NCBI GenBank assembly: GCA_050701695.1
Contig: JBOGDE010000053.1
Coordinates: forward strand, 1-22,546
Direction: 5' to 3'
DNA length: 22,546 bases
From: WHSM01 sp050701695
Lineage (GTDB): Bacteria; Actinomycetota; Actinomycetes; Mycobacteriales; Micromonosporaceae
Position 1 is the stretch's first letter; the number at the start of each line of letters is the position of its first letter. This document shows positions 1-8,506 of the stretch, piece after piece. The position numbers and the translations under genes are program-made. The notes beneath the pieces are model-generated. The model made no database searches. It was not told the origin of the DNA and worked only from the letters and a program-made list of their open reading frames with translations.

Positions 1-118
1 CTCCAAGATCCGACTCATCAACCACCGCGGCTACGGACACCACAGCGCCGCCGCCCTCATCGCCATGATCTACCTCTGCTGCGGCGGACTCACCATCCAA
101 CTACCCACAGAAAGGTGA
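1..118 (+). mobile_element. ISL3-type transposase, C-terminal end (partial)
   Basis: An open frame enters from the left edge at base 2 and ends at a TGA at 116-118. Its last residues contain INHRGYGHHSAAAL followed by IYLCCGGLTIQLPTER. From memory this is the usual tail of actinobacterial ISL3-family (IS204/IS1001/IS1165-like) DDE transposases, with a basic/aromatic helix followed by a Cys-Cys-Gly-Gly segment. Only the tail is present, and no terminal inverted repeat is obvious before the next gene. The stop overlaps the GTG at which the VirB6-like frame can start, so the insertion appears to have replaced the upstream half of that gene. The family assignment rests on a short stretch and could be wrong, but a transposase tail is likely. 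Confidence 0.62.
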
Positions 119-1083
119 GGAGAACCGTCATTGTCGGCGACATCGACACCCTGGGCGACGCGTTCGCGAACGCTGTCGGCGGGGAGGGCGTGTCGTTCTA
201 CGAGCTGTTCACCCCGTTCGGACAGGACCAGGTCATCCGCGAGGGCACCGTGGGCATCCTGGGTGGACTGATCGGAATGATCATCCTCGGCTTCTTGATG
301 ATCATGGGCGGGATGGCCGTCTTCGCTGCCCTGCTCATCCGCACCCTGCTGCTGTACGCGGTTGTTGTGACCGGGCCGATCGCGTTCCTCGGGCTGGTCT
401 GGTCGCCGGTGCGGCCGTGGTTCCGCCGCTGGGTGACCGCCGTGGTCGCGCTCATCTTCACCAAGCTCGGCGTGGTTGTGGTGTTCGGGCTCGGTATCTC
501 GGCGATGAACAACCTTGACTTCGACGGCGGCATCCTCGAGGCGCTGGGCCGACTGCTGTCGGGCACCGTCCTGATGTTGATCTCGGCGTTCGTGCCGGTC
601 GTCGCGTTCAAGTTCTTCGGCTTCCTCGGCGAGCAGACCGTCGAGTCCCTCCACGCCGGGGTGCAGACCAGCGTGCAACGCAGCAGAGAAGTCGTCGGTC
701 AGCTCAGCCCGCATCAGGTCATGGACCGCGTGAACGGACAGTCGTCCAACAGTGGGAGCCATGCCGCCGGCGGCAACGGTGCCTCGCCCTACGGTGCGCA
801 GCCGGCCGCTGCCCAGCAAGGACGACCGCCGCCGCACTCCACCGGCCCCGCAGGCGTCGGCGCCCCGGGCGGCGGTGATGGTGGCACACCCACATCGGGT
901 GCCGGTGCAGCCGGAGCGGGAGCCCCCAGGGCCGGTGTCGGTGCCGTCGTCGGCGCGGGAGCCGTTGCCGCGGAGAAGGCCGGCTCGGCCGGCCGCCGTG
1001 CCGGTAACGCGGTTGCAGCGGACGATCCGTATGCCCATAACCCTGCGCCACCGCCGGGCGCCGGGACGCCGAGTCAGACATGA
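115..1083 (+). CDS. VirB6/TrbL-like conjugation channel protein, 5'-truncated
   Basis: The 322-residue frame opens at a GTG overlapping the stop of the transposase tail. It contains a cluster of hydrophobic helices (roughly residues 47-70, 74-95, 107-130 and 147-172) typical of the C-terminal half of TrbL/VirB6 polytopic proteins. These form the inner-membrane channel of type IV secretion systems. A long hydrophilic tail rich in Gly, Ala, Pro and Ser follows (about 205-322). VirB6/TrbL proteins usually carry further N-terminal membrane segments and these are missing. With an IS tail abutting the frame, I infer that the 5' part was lost by insertion and that the GTG is fortuitous. The stop overlaps the ATG of the next gene (ATGA), so the two belong to one operon. 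The family is inferred from topology and operon position, not from a signature motif. Confidence 0.68.
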   Translation: MRRTVIVGDIDTLGDAFANAVGGEGVSFYELFTPFGQDQVIREGTVGILGGLIGMIILGFLMIMGGMAVFAALLIRTLLLYAVVVTGPIAFLGLVWSPVRPWFRRWVTAVVALIFTKLGVVVVFGLGISAMNNLDFDGGILEALGRLLSGTVLMLISAFVPVVAFKFFGFLGEQTVESLHAGVQTSVQRSREVVGQLSPHQVMDRVNGQSSNSGSHAAGGNGASPYGAQPAAAQQGRPPPHSTGPAGVGAPGGGDGGTPTSGAGAAGAGAPRAGVGAVVGAGAVAAEKAGSAGRRAGNAVAADDPYAHNPAPPPGAGTPSQT

Positions 1084-2474
1084 GTCGGGGCCCGTTGCTG
1101 GCGGGTGCGGTGGCCGCGGTGGTCGCGTCCCCGCTTCTGCTGGTCGGGCTGGCCATGTCCGGCGCCGCGGCGGACGACCCTGCGCCGTGCGTCCCGGCAC
1201 CAGCCAGCCAGGTAGCCGACCTCGACTCCGAACAGGCCCGCAACGCCGGGGTCATCGTCACAGTGGGGCAGGCCGCCGCCGTACCTGCCTTCGGATTGCA
1301 GATCGCGCTGGCAACCGCGATGCAGGAGTCGTCGCTGCGGAACCTCCCGCACGGCGACAGGGACTCACTCGGGCTGTTCCAGCAGCGGCCGTCCGCGGGA
1401 TGGGGGACTGCGGCGCAGGTGCAGGACCCGGTGTACGCGGCGCATGCCTTCTTCGGCGGCCCGACCGGCCCGAACGCCGGCGAGCCGCCCGGGCTGCTCG
1501 ACATCGCCGGCTGGGAGGACATGCCCCTGACCGTCGCCGCACAGGCCGTCCAACGGTCGGCCTTCCCGCACACCTATGCGCGCTGGGAGACCGCCGCGGC
1601 CGCGTGGCTGGGCGACCTGCTCGGGACCGAGGGCGGGGTGTGCACACCAGGGGGAGGGCTGGTGTGTCCACCGACCGGGTTGGCCGCCGAGGAAGGGCTG
1701 ACCCCGGACGCGCTGCGTGTGCTGCGCTGCATCGCGTCGCACTTCCCCCAGGTCACGACCTTCCACGGCGTCGGGGACCGTCCGAACGCCTCCGACCATC
1801 CCGGCGGGCGGGCCGTAGACCCGATGATCCCGGACTGGGCCACCTCGACGGGGAACGCGCTCGGCTGGGACATCGCCGAATGGGTGCGCGCCAACCAGGT
1901 CTGCCTGGGCGTCACCTACCTGATCTGGGACGCCACGATCTGGTCCTCGGACCGCCCGGACGACGGATGGCGGCCCTACCAGCACCCCAACGGGTGGACC
2001 GACGCGAACTCAGTGCACCTGAACCACATCCACGTCTCGGTCAAGGGAGACGCCGGCTCCTGCGCCGACGGCGCGTGGGTGGTCCCTCTGGCGGGCGACT
2101 ACGTCGTCACCGCCCGGTTCGGAGACGTCGGCTCGCGTTGGGCGACGGCGCACACCGGCGTCGACCTGGCGGCGCCGCTGGGCCGCCCGGTGGTCGCCGC
2201 GGCCGGCGGGCAGGTGACCTACGCAGACTGGGACGGCCGGTATGGGCTGAAGGTCGAGATCACCCACGCCGGCGGAACCCGAACCTGGTACGCCCACCTG
2301 TCCACCATCAGCACCGACGGCGGACGGGTGGTGGCCGCGGGCGATGTGATCGGCCAGCTCGGCTCGACCGGGAACTCTACCGGGCCGCACCTGCACTTCG
2401 AGGTCCGCCCATCCCCGCAGGGCACAGCTATCGATCCAGAGCCATGGATGGCCGCCCGGGGAGCGCCGCTATGA
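1080..2474 (+). CDS. Three-domain peptidoglycan hydrolase of the conjugation system (VirB1-like)
   Basis: The protein has 464 residues and begins with a hydrophobic signal/anchor segment (about 5-30), so it acts outside the membrane. The first domain (about 55-190) looks like a lysozyme-type transglycosylase of actinobacterial conjugation loci, with a probable catalytic Glu in ATAMQESSL (E83) and the LGLFQQRPSAGWG motif. The middle domain (about 210-330) has SDHPGGRAVD and NHIHVSV, the His-x-Asp and HxH zinc ligand arrangement of M15/VldE-like domains. The C-terminal domain (about 340-455) is an M23/LytM endopeptidase with HTGVD (H358, D362), WYAHL and HLHFEV. Its job is probably to open the cell wall locally for the secretion channel. 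It overlaps the VirB6-like gene by 4 bases and is intact. All three active-site sets are visible. The middle domain's family is the least certain. Confidence 0.85.
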   Translation: MSRGPLLAGAVAAVVASPLLLVGLAMSGAAADDPAPCVPAPASQVADLDSEQARNAGVIVTVGQAAAVPAFGLQIALATAMQESSLRNLPHGDRDSLGLFQQRPSAGWGTAAQVQDPVYAAHAFFGGPTGPNAGEPPGLLDIAGWEDMPLTVAAQAVQRSAFPHTYARWETAAAAWLGDLLGTEGGVCTPGGGLVCPPTGLAAEEGLTPDALRVLRCIASHFPQVTTFHGVGDRPNASDHPGGRAVDPMIPDWATSTGNALGWDIAEWVRANQVCLGVTYLIWDATIWSSDRPDDGWRPYQHPNGWTDANSVHLNHIHVSVKGDAGSCADGAWVVPLAGDYVVTARFGDVGSRWATAHTGVDLAAPLGRPVVAAAGGQVTYADWDGRYGLKVEITHAGGTRTWYAHLSTISTDGGRVVAAGDVIGQLGSTGNSTGPHLHFEVRPSPQGTAIDPEPWMAARGAPL

Positions 2475-2546
2475 CCCACCCACAGGCGAATCCGGTTGCG
2501 CACACGGGCGCAGTCGAGCTGACAACCGCACGGAGAGGACTGGACC

Positions 2547-2821
2547 ATGGATGACCTTGGTGTCTCCCCGAACTGGGACTTCATGCCCCCATGGGTGCAG
2601 AACCTGCTTCAAACCGCCGCAGGCACCGCGATGATGGTCGGGCTCGTCGTCCTGGTGATCGCGCTCATCATCGCCGGCGTGGGACTCGCGTTCGCCCGCA
2701 GCCAGGCATGCACGGCATGGGCGCGAACGCCAAGATGCAACTGCTCGCGGCCCTGGGCGGCGCCGTCGTTGTCGCCGGAGCGGCGTCGCTGGTGACCTTC
2801 TTCGCCGCCCAGGCCGGATAG
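2547..2821 (+). pseudogene. Small two-helix pilin-like (VirB2/TrbC-like) membrane protein, frameshifted
   Basis: A GGAGAGGA box precedes the ATG at 2547. The first frame encodes a short N-terminus and a hydrophobic helix (about residues 23-50) ending in GLAFARSQ near base 2700. From there the original frame turns into an Arg/Pro/Trp-rich tail ending at 2795. The sense continues in another frame, from GMHGMGANAKMQ, with a second helix AALGGAVVVAGAASLVTFF ending at 2821. Joined, the product is about 91 residues with two membrane helices, the layout of VirB2/TrbC-like pilins and of the small protein often placed before the SCO6880-like gene. The frame change corresponds to one missing base near 2700. 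No slippery heptamer is evident, so programmed frameshifting looks less likely than mutation or a read error. The pilin role is inferred from size, topology and position. Confidence 0.6.
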
Positions 2822-2831
2822 CCCAGCCACC

Positions 2832-4295
2832 GTGACAGCTACGGAGGCCACAAGCCCGCGGGGGGCGCGGGCGGTCCGCTTCGCCCGCCGGTCCACCCGC
2901 GGCTGGCTGTACGGCATGTCCAAGACCCGGCTCGCGGTGGTGGCCGGCGCCTTCGTGGTGTTCACGGTTTCGCTGCTGCTCGCCGGCCCGTCTGGCGTCG
3001 TGATGACCTCGCCGCTGTGGGGTGCCGCTCTGGTGGTGGCCTACGCGCCGGTGCGGGGCCGCAAGATCGTGGACTGGCTACCGGTGATCGTGAACTGGTG
3101 GTGGCGCAGATCCGGTGGCCAGCACCGGTTCCGGGCCCGCCCGCTCAAGCCCCGACCGGTAGGGACGCTGGCTCTACCGGGTGACGCCGCCCGGCTGCGC
3201 GTCCTGCGTGACGACGTCACCGCGGCGGCGTTGGTCCACGACCCGCACGCCGGCACCCTCACCGCGGTGCTGCGCGTGAGCCACGGAGCGTTCGTCCTGG
3301 TCGACCCCGACATCCAGGCCGCGCGAGCCGACGGGTGGGCCAGGGTGCTCGGCGGGCTGGCCACACACGATCGAGGCATCACCCGGGTGCAGGTCCTCGA
3401 GCGGGCTCTCCCCGACGCCGGTGTGGACGTGGCCGCCTGGTGGACCCAGCACGGCATCGACGACGGCTCCTGGATGGCAACCGCCTACCAAGAGCTGCTC
3501 GCCCAGGCAGCCCCGGCCTCGGAACGCCACGAAACCATGGTGGCCATCACGCTGAGCCTGCACGCGGCCGCCGCGTCGATACGCGAGCAGGGCGGCGGGC
3601 TTCGCGGCGCGGCGGTGGTGATGCGGCAGCGGATGGCGTCGTTCGAGGCAGCCATCCGCAGTGCCGAGCTGGTTCCGGCGGGCTGGCTGGACGATGCCGG
3701 CCTGGCGTGGGTGCTGCGCACCGCGTCTGACCCGGAGGCCGCCCGCACGCTGGACGGTAAGCAGGTCGGCCGCGACGTAGCCACGGCCGGCCCGATCGCC
3801 GTGGACGAAGAGTGGGCCACGCTGCGGTCGGATTCCGGCTGGCATGCTGCCTTGTGGATCACCGAGTGGCCGCGGCTGTCGGTTGTCCCGGGATTCCTGT
3901 GGCCGCTGGTACTGGCCCCGCAGGTCCGCCGCTCGCTGTCGATTGTGCTGGAGCCCGTGGCGACGGCGAAGGCACTCAAGGAGGTGCGCAGGGAGCGGTT
4001 CGAGCACATGTCCGACCAGATCAACCGCGACAAGCGTGGGCAGGTCACCGACTACGCCACCGTGGCCGAACTGGAGGACGTGAACCAGCGCGAACGCGAG
4101 CTGGTGTCGGGGCATGGCGAGTTCCGCTACGCCGCGTTGATCGCCGTGTCAGCGCCCACCAAAGATGCGCTGACCGCGGCCGTGGACCAGATCACCAACG
4201 CGGCCATCGAGTCGGACTGCGAGATCCGCACGTTGTGGGGCGAGCAAGGGGCCGGGTTCCAGGCAGGGGCGCTGCCGCTGGGGCGGGGGATCTGA
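2832..4295 (+). CDS. SCO6880-like conjugation protein (VirB3/VirB4 N-terminal-like)
   Basis: The 487-residue protein starts at GTG 2832, ten bases after the pilin-like gene. A basic N-terminus is followed by two closely spaced membrane helices (about 34-53 and 58-75, then VAYAPVRGRKIVDWLP). A large cytoplasmic domain of mixed alpha/beta character comes next, with no Walker motif. This is the arrangement of the SCO6880-family proteins found immediately before the VirB4-like ATPase in actinobacterial conjugative elements, which correspond to VirB3 plus the N-terminal domain of VirB4. It probably anchors the ATPase at the inner membrane. The stop is two bases from the GTG of the ATPase gene, implying translational coupling. 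The frame is intact throughout. The function is inferred from family resemblance and synteny. Confidence 0.75.
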   Translation: MTATEATSPRGARAVRFARRSTRGWLYGMSKTRLAVVAGAFVVFTVSLLLAGPSGVVMTSPLWGAALVVAYAPVRGRKIVDWLPVIVNWWWRRSGGQHRFRARPLKPRPVGTLALPGDAARLRVLRDDVTAAALVHDPHAGTLTAVLRVSHGAFVLVDPDIQAARADGWARVLGGLATHDRGITRVQVLERALPDAGVDVAAWWTQHGIDDGSWMATAYQELLAQAAPASERHETMVAITLSLHAAAASIREQGGGLRGAAVVMRQRMASFEAAIRSAELVPAGWLDDAGLAWVLRTASDPEAARTLDGKQVGRDVATAGPIAVDEEWATLRSDSGWHAALWITEWPRLSVVPGFLWPLVLAPQVRRSLSIVLEPVATAKALKEVRRERFEHMSDQINRDKRGQVTDYATVAELEDVNQRERELVSGHGEFRYAALIAVSAPTKDALTAAVDQITNAAIESDCEIRTLWGEQGAGFQAGALPLGRGI

Positions 4296-4297
4296 CC

Positions 4298-5815
4298 GTG
4301 ACATCGGAGAGCGCCCGACGGCACGCCACCTCGCTGCTGGTCCCGGCCGGTGAGACCCGCAAGGAACGGCGGGCGCGGCTGCGGTCCGAACGGGTGCTGG
4401 CCGCAGAGCTCCAACGCACCCAGAAGGCCGCGCGCCGCGAGCAGCTAGAGGCGGAGAGAGCGCAACGCCGTGACGCCCCGTTCCTACCCCGAGCGGGCGA
4501 GCCGGGACCGGCCGCTGGCCGGAACCACCGGCCGCTGCGGGTGCAGGCTCACCGGGCCACCAGCGCCACGCTGGCCGCGGCGTACCCGTTCCTCGCCGAG
4601 GCCGGGCTCGGCGGCGAGGGCATCCTGGTGGGCAGCGACGCGTTTTCCCGCCGGTCGTTCGTCTTCGACCCGTGGGTGCTCTACGAGAAGCGGGTCATCC
4701 AGGACCCGAACATGTCGGTCGCCGGATCGATCGGAACCGGCAAGTCCGCCCTGCTGAAGGCGCTGGTGTCCCGGTCGCTGTGCTTCGGCCGCCGCGCCTA
4801 CGTGGCCGGGGACCCGAAGGGGGAGTGGACGGGCCTGACCCGCGCGGTGGGCGGGGTCCCGATCGAGCTCGGCCCGGGGATGCCGGCGCGGCTCAACCCG
4901 CTTGACGCCGGCGCCCGGCCGGCAGCGCTGAGCGACAACGACTGGGCGAGCCGGGTCCGCTCCCACCGGCTGAACCTGCTCACCTCGCTGGCGGAGTCGC
5001 TGATGGGTCGGCCGCTCGAGCCGGTGGAGTACACCGCCATCGGTGTGGCACTGGACCACGCCACGGTGAGCGGCGGCCGACCGACATTGCCGCAGGTCGT
5101 CCGCAACATCCTCGACCCGGACCCGTCCGTCACGCTGCCGCCGGGCGTCCCGAGTGTGACGCAGTTGTACGACGACGGGCGGCACGTCGGCCACGCCCTT
5201 GCCCGGCTGGTACTCGGCGACCTGGCCGGACTGTTCGACCAGGAGTCGACCGTGGGGTTCGACCCAGCCACGCCGATGATCTCGATCGATGTGTCCCGCA
5301 TCGGTGAGGACAGCCCGCTCATCCCGTTGGTGATGACGTGCACCTCGGCGTGGATGGAGGCCGCCCTGCGCGACCCGCGGGGTGGGAAGCGGTGGATGGT
5401 CTACGACGAGGCTTGGAAGATCATGCGGCATCCACCGCTGGTGCGTCGCATGGAGACCCAGTGGCGGCTGTCCCGCCACTGGGGCATCTCGAACGTCCTT
5501 GCCGTCCACCAGTGGGCCGACTTCGACGCTGTCGGCGACCTGGGCAGCCAGACCCGCGCCCAGGCGAAGTCGTTGCTGGCCGAGACCAGTACCCGCGTGA
5601 TCTATCGCCAGCCCGCGGACCAGCTCCGGCAGACCGCCGACGTCATGGGCCTGAATGCGACCGAGACCGGTCTGCTGCCCTCGCTCGTGCTCGGCCGCGG
5701 CCTGTGGCGGATCCTCGGCCAAGGCGGTCCGCGTGCGTTCCTCGTCCAGCACCTGCTGACCGAGCGTGAGCTGACGATGTTCGACACCGATGCCCGCATG
5801 AATTCGCCGGAGTAG
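4298..5815 (+). CDS. VirB4/TraE-like conjugation ATPase
   Basis: The frame is open far upstream, but GTG 4298, two bases after the previous stop, is the sensible start and gives 505 residues. The first 100 residues are charged and basic with a predicted helical stretch (EQLEAERAQRRD). The ATPase core follows: Walker A GSIGTGKSALLKAL (about 143-156), Walker B RWMVYDEAWKIM (about 365-376), and the downstream VLAVHQWADF and STRVIYRQ segments typical of VirB4/TraE-type motors. It should power assembly of the apparatus and substrate transfer at the cytoplasmic face, working with the SCO6880-like protein encoded just upstream. The gene ends TAG at 5813-5815, three bases before the next start. It shows no lesion and is one of the intact members of this operon. 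Confidence 0.85.
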   Translation: MTSESARRHATSLLVPAGETRKERRARLRSERVLAAELQRTQKAARREQLEAERAQRRDAPFLPRAGEPGPAAGRNHRPLRVQAHRATSATLAAAYPFLAEAGLGGEGILVGSDAFSRRSFVFDPWVLYEKRVIQDPNMSVAGSIGTGKSALLKALVSRSLCFGRRAYVAGDPKGEWTGLTRAVGGVPIELGPGMPARLNPLDAGARPAALSDNDWASRVRSHRLNLLTSLAESLMGRPLEPVEYTAIGVALDHATVSGGRPTLPQVVRNILDPDPSVTLPPGVPSVTQLYDDGRHVGHALARLVLGDLAGLFDQESTVGFDPATPMISIDVSRIGEDSPLIPLVMTCTSAWMEAALRDPRGGKRWMVYDEAWKIMRHPPLVRRMETQWRLSRHWGISNVLAVHQWADFDAVGDLGSQTRAQAKSLLAETSTRVIYRQPADQLRQTADVMGLNATETGLLPSLVLGRGLWRILGQGGPRAFLVQHLLTERELTMFDTDARMNSPE

Positions 5816-5818
5816 ACG

Positions 5819-7553
5819 GTGAACCCGCGCGGCACCGAGGACTACCTCGCCAACATGCTGCTCGGCCTCCTGGTAGCGGCCGCCGCCGTCGGCGGACTCC
5901 TGTGGGTCGCCGCCCAGGCCGCGGCCGTGCTGGGCGGGGCCGCGCCACCGACCAGTGGGCTGCTGGGCGGCTCGGTGGCGCTGGCGGATAACCCAGCCGA
6001 CCCGGCGGCGGCGTGGGGCACGGACATCTCAGCAGGCGCGTACTGGGTGCTCGCCGGTTTGCTCGTGGCCGTGCTCGCTGTCGCCGGGTGGGCCCTCTGG
6101 CGGGTGTTCAGGTTCACCGCGCCACGTCGGGAGACCGACCCACACAAGTTCGCCGGGCTACCCACCGGCCGCGCCGCCGTGCTGACGGCCGGCGAGAAGG
6201 CGCTGGTGTCTCGCGCGACGGTCCTCCGACCGTCCCTGACCACGAACACCAAACCGGGACAGGTTGGCTATCTGGTGGGCCGGGTGCGCCGCAGATCGGT
6301 GTGGCTGTCGGTGGAGGACTCGCTTCTCGTGCTCAGCCCGCCTCGGTCCGGCAAGGGCATGAACTGTGTCGTTCCGATGATCGTGGAGGCACCCGGCGCG
6401 GTCGTCACCACCAGCCTGTTCACCGACAACATCGCGTTGACGATGCGCCAGCGGGAACGCCGCGGCCCGGACGCGGTGTTCGCCGGTCCGTGGCTGCGAG
6501 GAGCCGGACGTCGCGCAGCTGCGCGCGACCGCGCTGGCGGCGGGGACGGCCCGGGGGGTGGAGAACGCGTCGTTCTGGCGGGACAAGACCATTCAGGCGC
6601 TGTATCCGATGCTGCATGCCGCCGCGATCTCCGCCGCGACGACAGCCGACTTCGACCGGTGGTGCTCCGGCCCGCCGCTCGCTGAGGAGGCGGTGGCCGT
6701 GCTGCGAGATCATCCGCGCGCGGTCCCCGGGTGGGCGGACAAGCTGGCCGAGATCATCTCGGCCGATCCTCGTACTCGGGACAACATGTGGGCCGGTGTG
6801 CAGCAGGCCACGAAGTCGCTGAGCAACCCGAACGTGCTCGACGCCTGCTCACCGCGGCCCGGGGAGCAGTTCGACCCGGCTCGGTTCCTGGCCGAGTCCG
6901 GCACCCTGTACATCGTCGGCGATGACAAGGGAGTGGATGGGCCGCTGGTCGCCGCGCTGATCGAGGACATCTTCTCCGCCGCCAAGCACATCGCCAACAC
7001 CTCGGCCGGGAACCGTCTCGACCCGCCGTTGCTGCTCATGCTCGACGAGGCGGCGAACATCGCCTACCTACCCTCCCTGCCCACCATGGTCTCCGCCGGC
7101 GGCGGCCGCGGCGTGACCACGGTGAACGTGTGGCAGTCCCGCGCCCAAGCCCGCGATCGATGGGGGCACGACGCCGAGCGGGCCATCTGGGGCGCCAGCA
7201 CCGTCAAGCTCGTGCTCGGCGGGCTCAGCGACGCCCGAGACCTGCAAGACCTGTCCACGCTGGTCGGCACCCGCGACCAGCGGACCGAGAGCGCCAGCTG
7301 GAACCGCGACGGCGCCCGGACGACGTCCACCTCCTGGCGCGAGGTGCCGATCATGCGACCGGAGCAGATCGCGACCATGCCCAAGGGTGTCGCCCTGATG
7401 GTGCATCCCGGGCAGCAGCCCGCTCTCGTCGACCTCATCCCGTACACGGCGCGGCCATACCGCAAGGCGGTGGCCGCAGACCGGGAGGTCATGACAGCGC
7501 GCCTGCGCGGCGATGCCGTGATGCCGTCCACCAGTGCCGCCAGCGTGCGGTGA
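5819..7553 (+). pseudogene. VirD4/TraG-like coupling protein with an internal deletion and frameshift
   Basis: Starting at GTG 5819, the protein has two N-terminal membrane helices (about 13-38 and 75-98) and a Walker A-like PPRSGKGMNCVVP (about 175-187), as in coupling ATPases that deliver the relaxase-DNA complex to the channel. Sense is lost after DAVF (about 6481) and resumes in another frame at SPVRGCEEPDVAQL (from 6480). It then continues through ENASFWRDKTIQALYPML, Walker B LLLMLDEAANIAYLP and a C-terminal region ending at 7553. In this family the segment after VAVFDP normally runs through about 14-18 further residues to WSPVRGC. The missing stretch plus the frame change indicate a deletion of 3n+2 bases near 6480. 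The downstream half could start at GTG 6558, but that product lacks the P-loop. I call the gene non-functional unless the deletion is an assembly artefact. Confidence 0.8.
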
Positions 7554-7559
7554 ATTGTC

Positions 7560-7937
7560 ATGCGCCCGCTGCGGCCCGGTGCGGCGATGAGCCTGCGCCG
7601 CCTGGCCTACCGCCGCCGGTACGCGGCCTACATGCGTAGCCGGGAATGGCAGCAACGCCGCCGCGCCTGGCTGCGCACCTTCCGCCGCCGCCACGGCCAC
7701 GACCCGACCTGCGCGGTGTGTGACCGACCCTGGACGCTCGACCACGACCTGCACCACGTCCGATACGACAACCTCGGCACCGAGCGCGATGAAGATCTTC
7801 TTGCCGCCTGTCGAGGCTGCCACGAGGCCCTCCATCAGATTCTGGACAGCTCGCGAGCCTGGCGGGCCATGCCCCGACCTGCAGCCACCGCCGGAATCAT
7901 CAGCACCCTGCGAGCCCGCCGCGGCGCGGTCGGCTGA
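7560..7937 (+). CDS. HNH endonuclease-like protein
   Basis: The protein has 125 residues and follows the coupling-protein gene by six bases. It has a strongly basic N-terminal half (Arg-rich, about 1-50). The HNH core comes next: a first CxxC (CAVCDRP, about 58-64), LDHDLHHVRYDN with the expected His cluster (about 67-78), then DLLAACRGCHEALHQ with the second CxxC and closing His (about 86-100). The zinc-bound, metal-dependent nuclease fold is therefore likely complete. It may nick or cut DNA during transfer or establishment, but no specific role can be read from the sequence. Shine-Dalgarno support is weak, and an internal ATG at 7587 is an alternative start. Either choice keeps the whole HNH core. 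Confidence 0.75.
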   Translation: MRPLRPGAAMSLRRLAYRRRYAAYMRSREWQQRRRAWLRTFRRRHGHDPTCAVCDRPWTLDHDLHHVRYDNLGTERDEDLLAACRGCHEALHQILDSSRAWRAMPRPAATAGIISTLRARRGAVG

Positions 7938-8068
7938 GCGGTGTGCGGTGCCGGTGCTCTCACCGGATGGACAGAGAGCGAGTCTCGAACGCCAACGCCG
8001 CACATGGACTCATCCCGCGGCCGAGAACGTCGCAGCGGCACCCGGCCGGTCCAGAAGGGGAGGATCAG

Positions 8069-8506
8069 ATGACGACATCGCCGTCGAGTGCGCCATCCTC
8101 CGACCTGACGCGGGTACGCACGGCCGCTGATGCGGCCGGCTGGCTGCGCCACCGCTGCGGGCAGTACGTCGCCAACGCGGAGAACGAACCATCGCAGGTC
8201 CATGCTCGAGCGCTGCGTAAGACGGCGCTCACGCTCCACGTCCTTGCCGCGACTCTCGACCGTGAAGGCGGCGATGACGTGGCCGCCGCCGACTCGCTGA
8301 TGCGGCTGGCCCGCAGCTATCGGCAGACGCATCGGGCAGACCTGCCGGACCCGAAGTCCGCCGATTACCAGCTGGCGTGCGCGCACCTCGCCGACACCTT
8401 GAGGGCCGTGGGGGCCCGACTCACCCACGCCACCGCGCCCGAACGCACCGCTCGTGCCGGGCTGCGGAGCTCCCAAGAGGTGACCCGGCACGGACGGGAC
8501 CTGTGA
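8069..8506 (+). CDS. Unassigned element-borne protein, 145 aa
   Basis: The ATG at 8069 is preceded by a strong AGGGGAGGA box at about 8055-8063, which fixes the start although the frame is open further upstream. The product is soluble, predicted mostly helical, with no membrane segment and no motif I recognise. A Ser/Thr/Pro-rich first dozen residues is followed by alternating charged helices (AADAAGWLRHRC, ARALRKTALTLHVLAATL, AADSLMRLARSYRQ, LACAHLADTLRAVGARL). The helical repeat spacing resembles small adaptor or HEPN/TPR-like bundles, but this is not enough to name a family. It lies between the conjugation operon and two further unassigned genes on the same strand and probably belongs to the element's accessory set. 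Confidence 0.7.
   Translation: MTTSPSSAPSSDLTRVRTAADAAGWLRHRCGQYVANAENEPSQVHARALRKTALTLHVLAATLDREGGDDVAAADSLMRLARSYRQTHRADLPDPKSADYQLACAHLADTLRAVGARLTHATAPERTARAGLRSSQEVTRHGRDL

Noticed and set aside
70..1200. Minus-strand frame of 376 codons opposite the VirB6-like gene
   Set aside because: Low-complexity Arg/Asp/His-rich translation; the plus strand shows membrane helices and operon continuity.
752..2554. 600-codon plus-strand frame overlapping the cell-wall hydrolase gene
   Set aside because: Arg/Pro-rich translation without motifs. The overlapping frame has three recognisable enzyme domains and an ATGA junction.
4484..5752. Long minus-strand frame across the VirB4-like ATPase gene
   Set aside because: The opposite strand carries Walker A and B motifs in the right order; this is a shadow frame.
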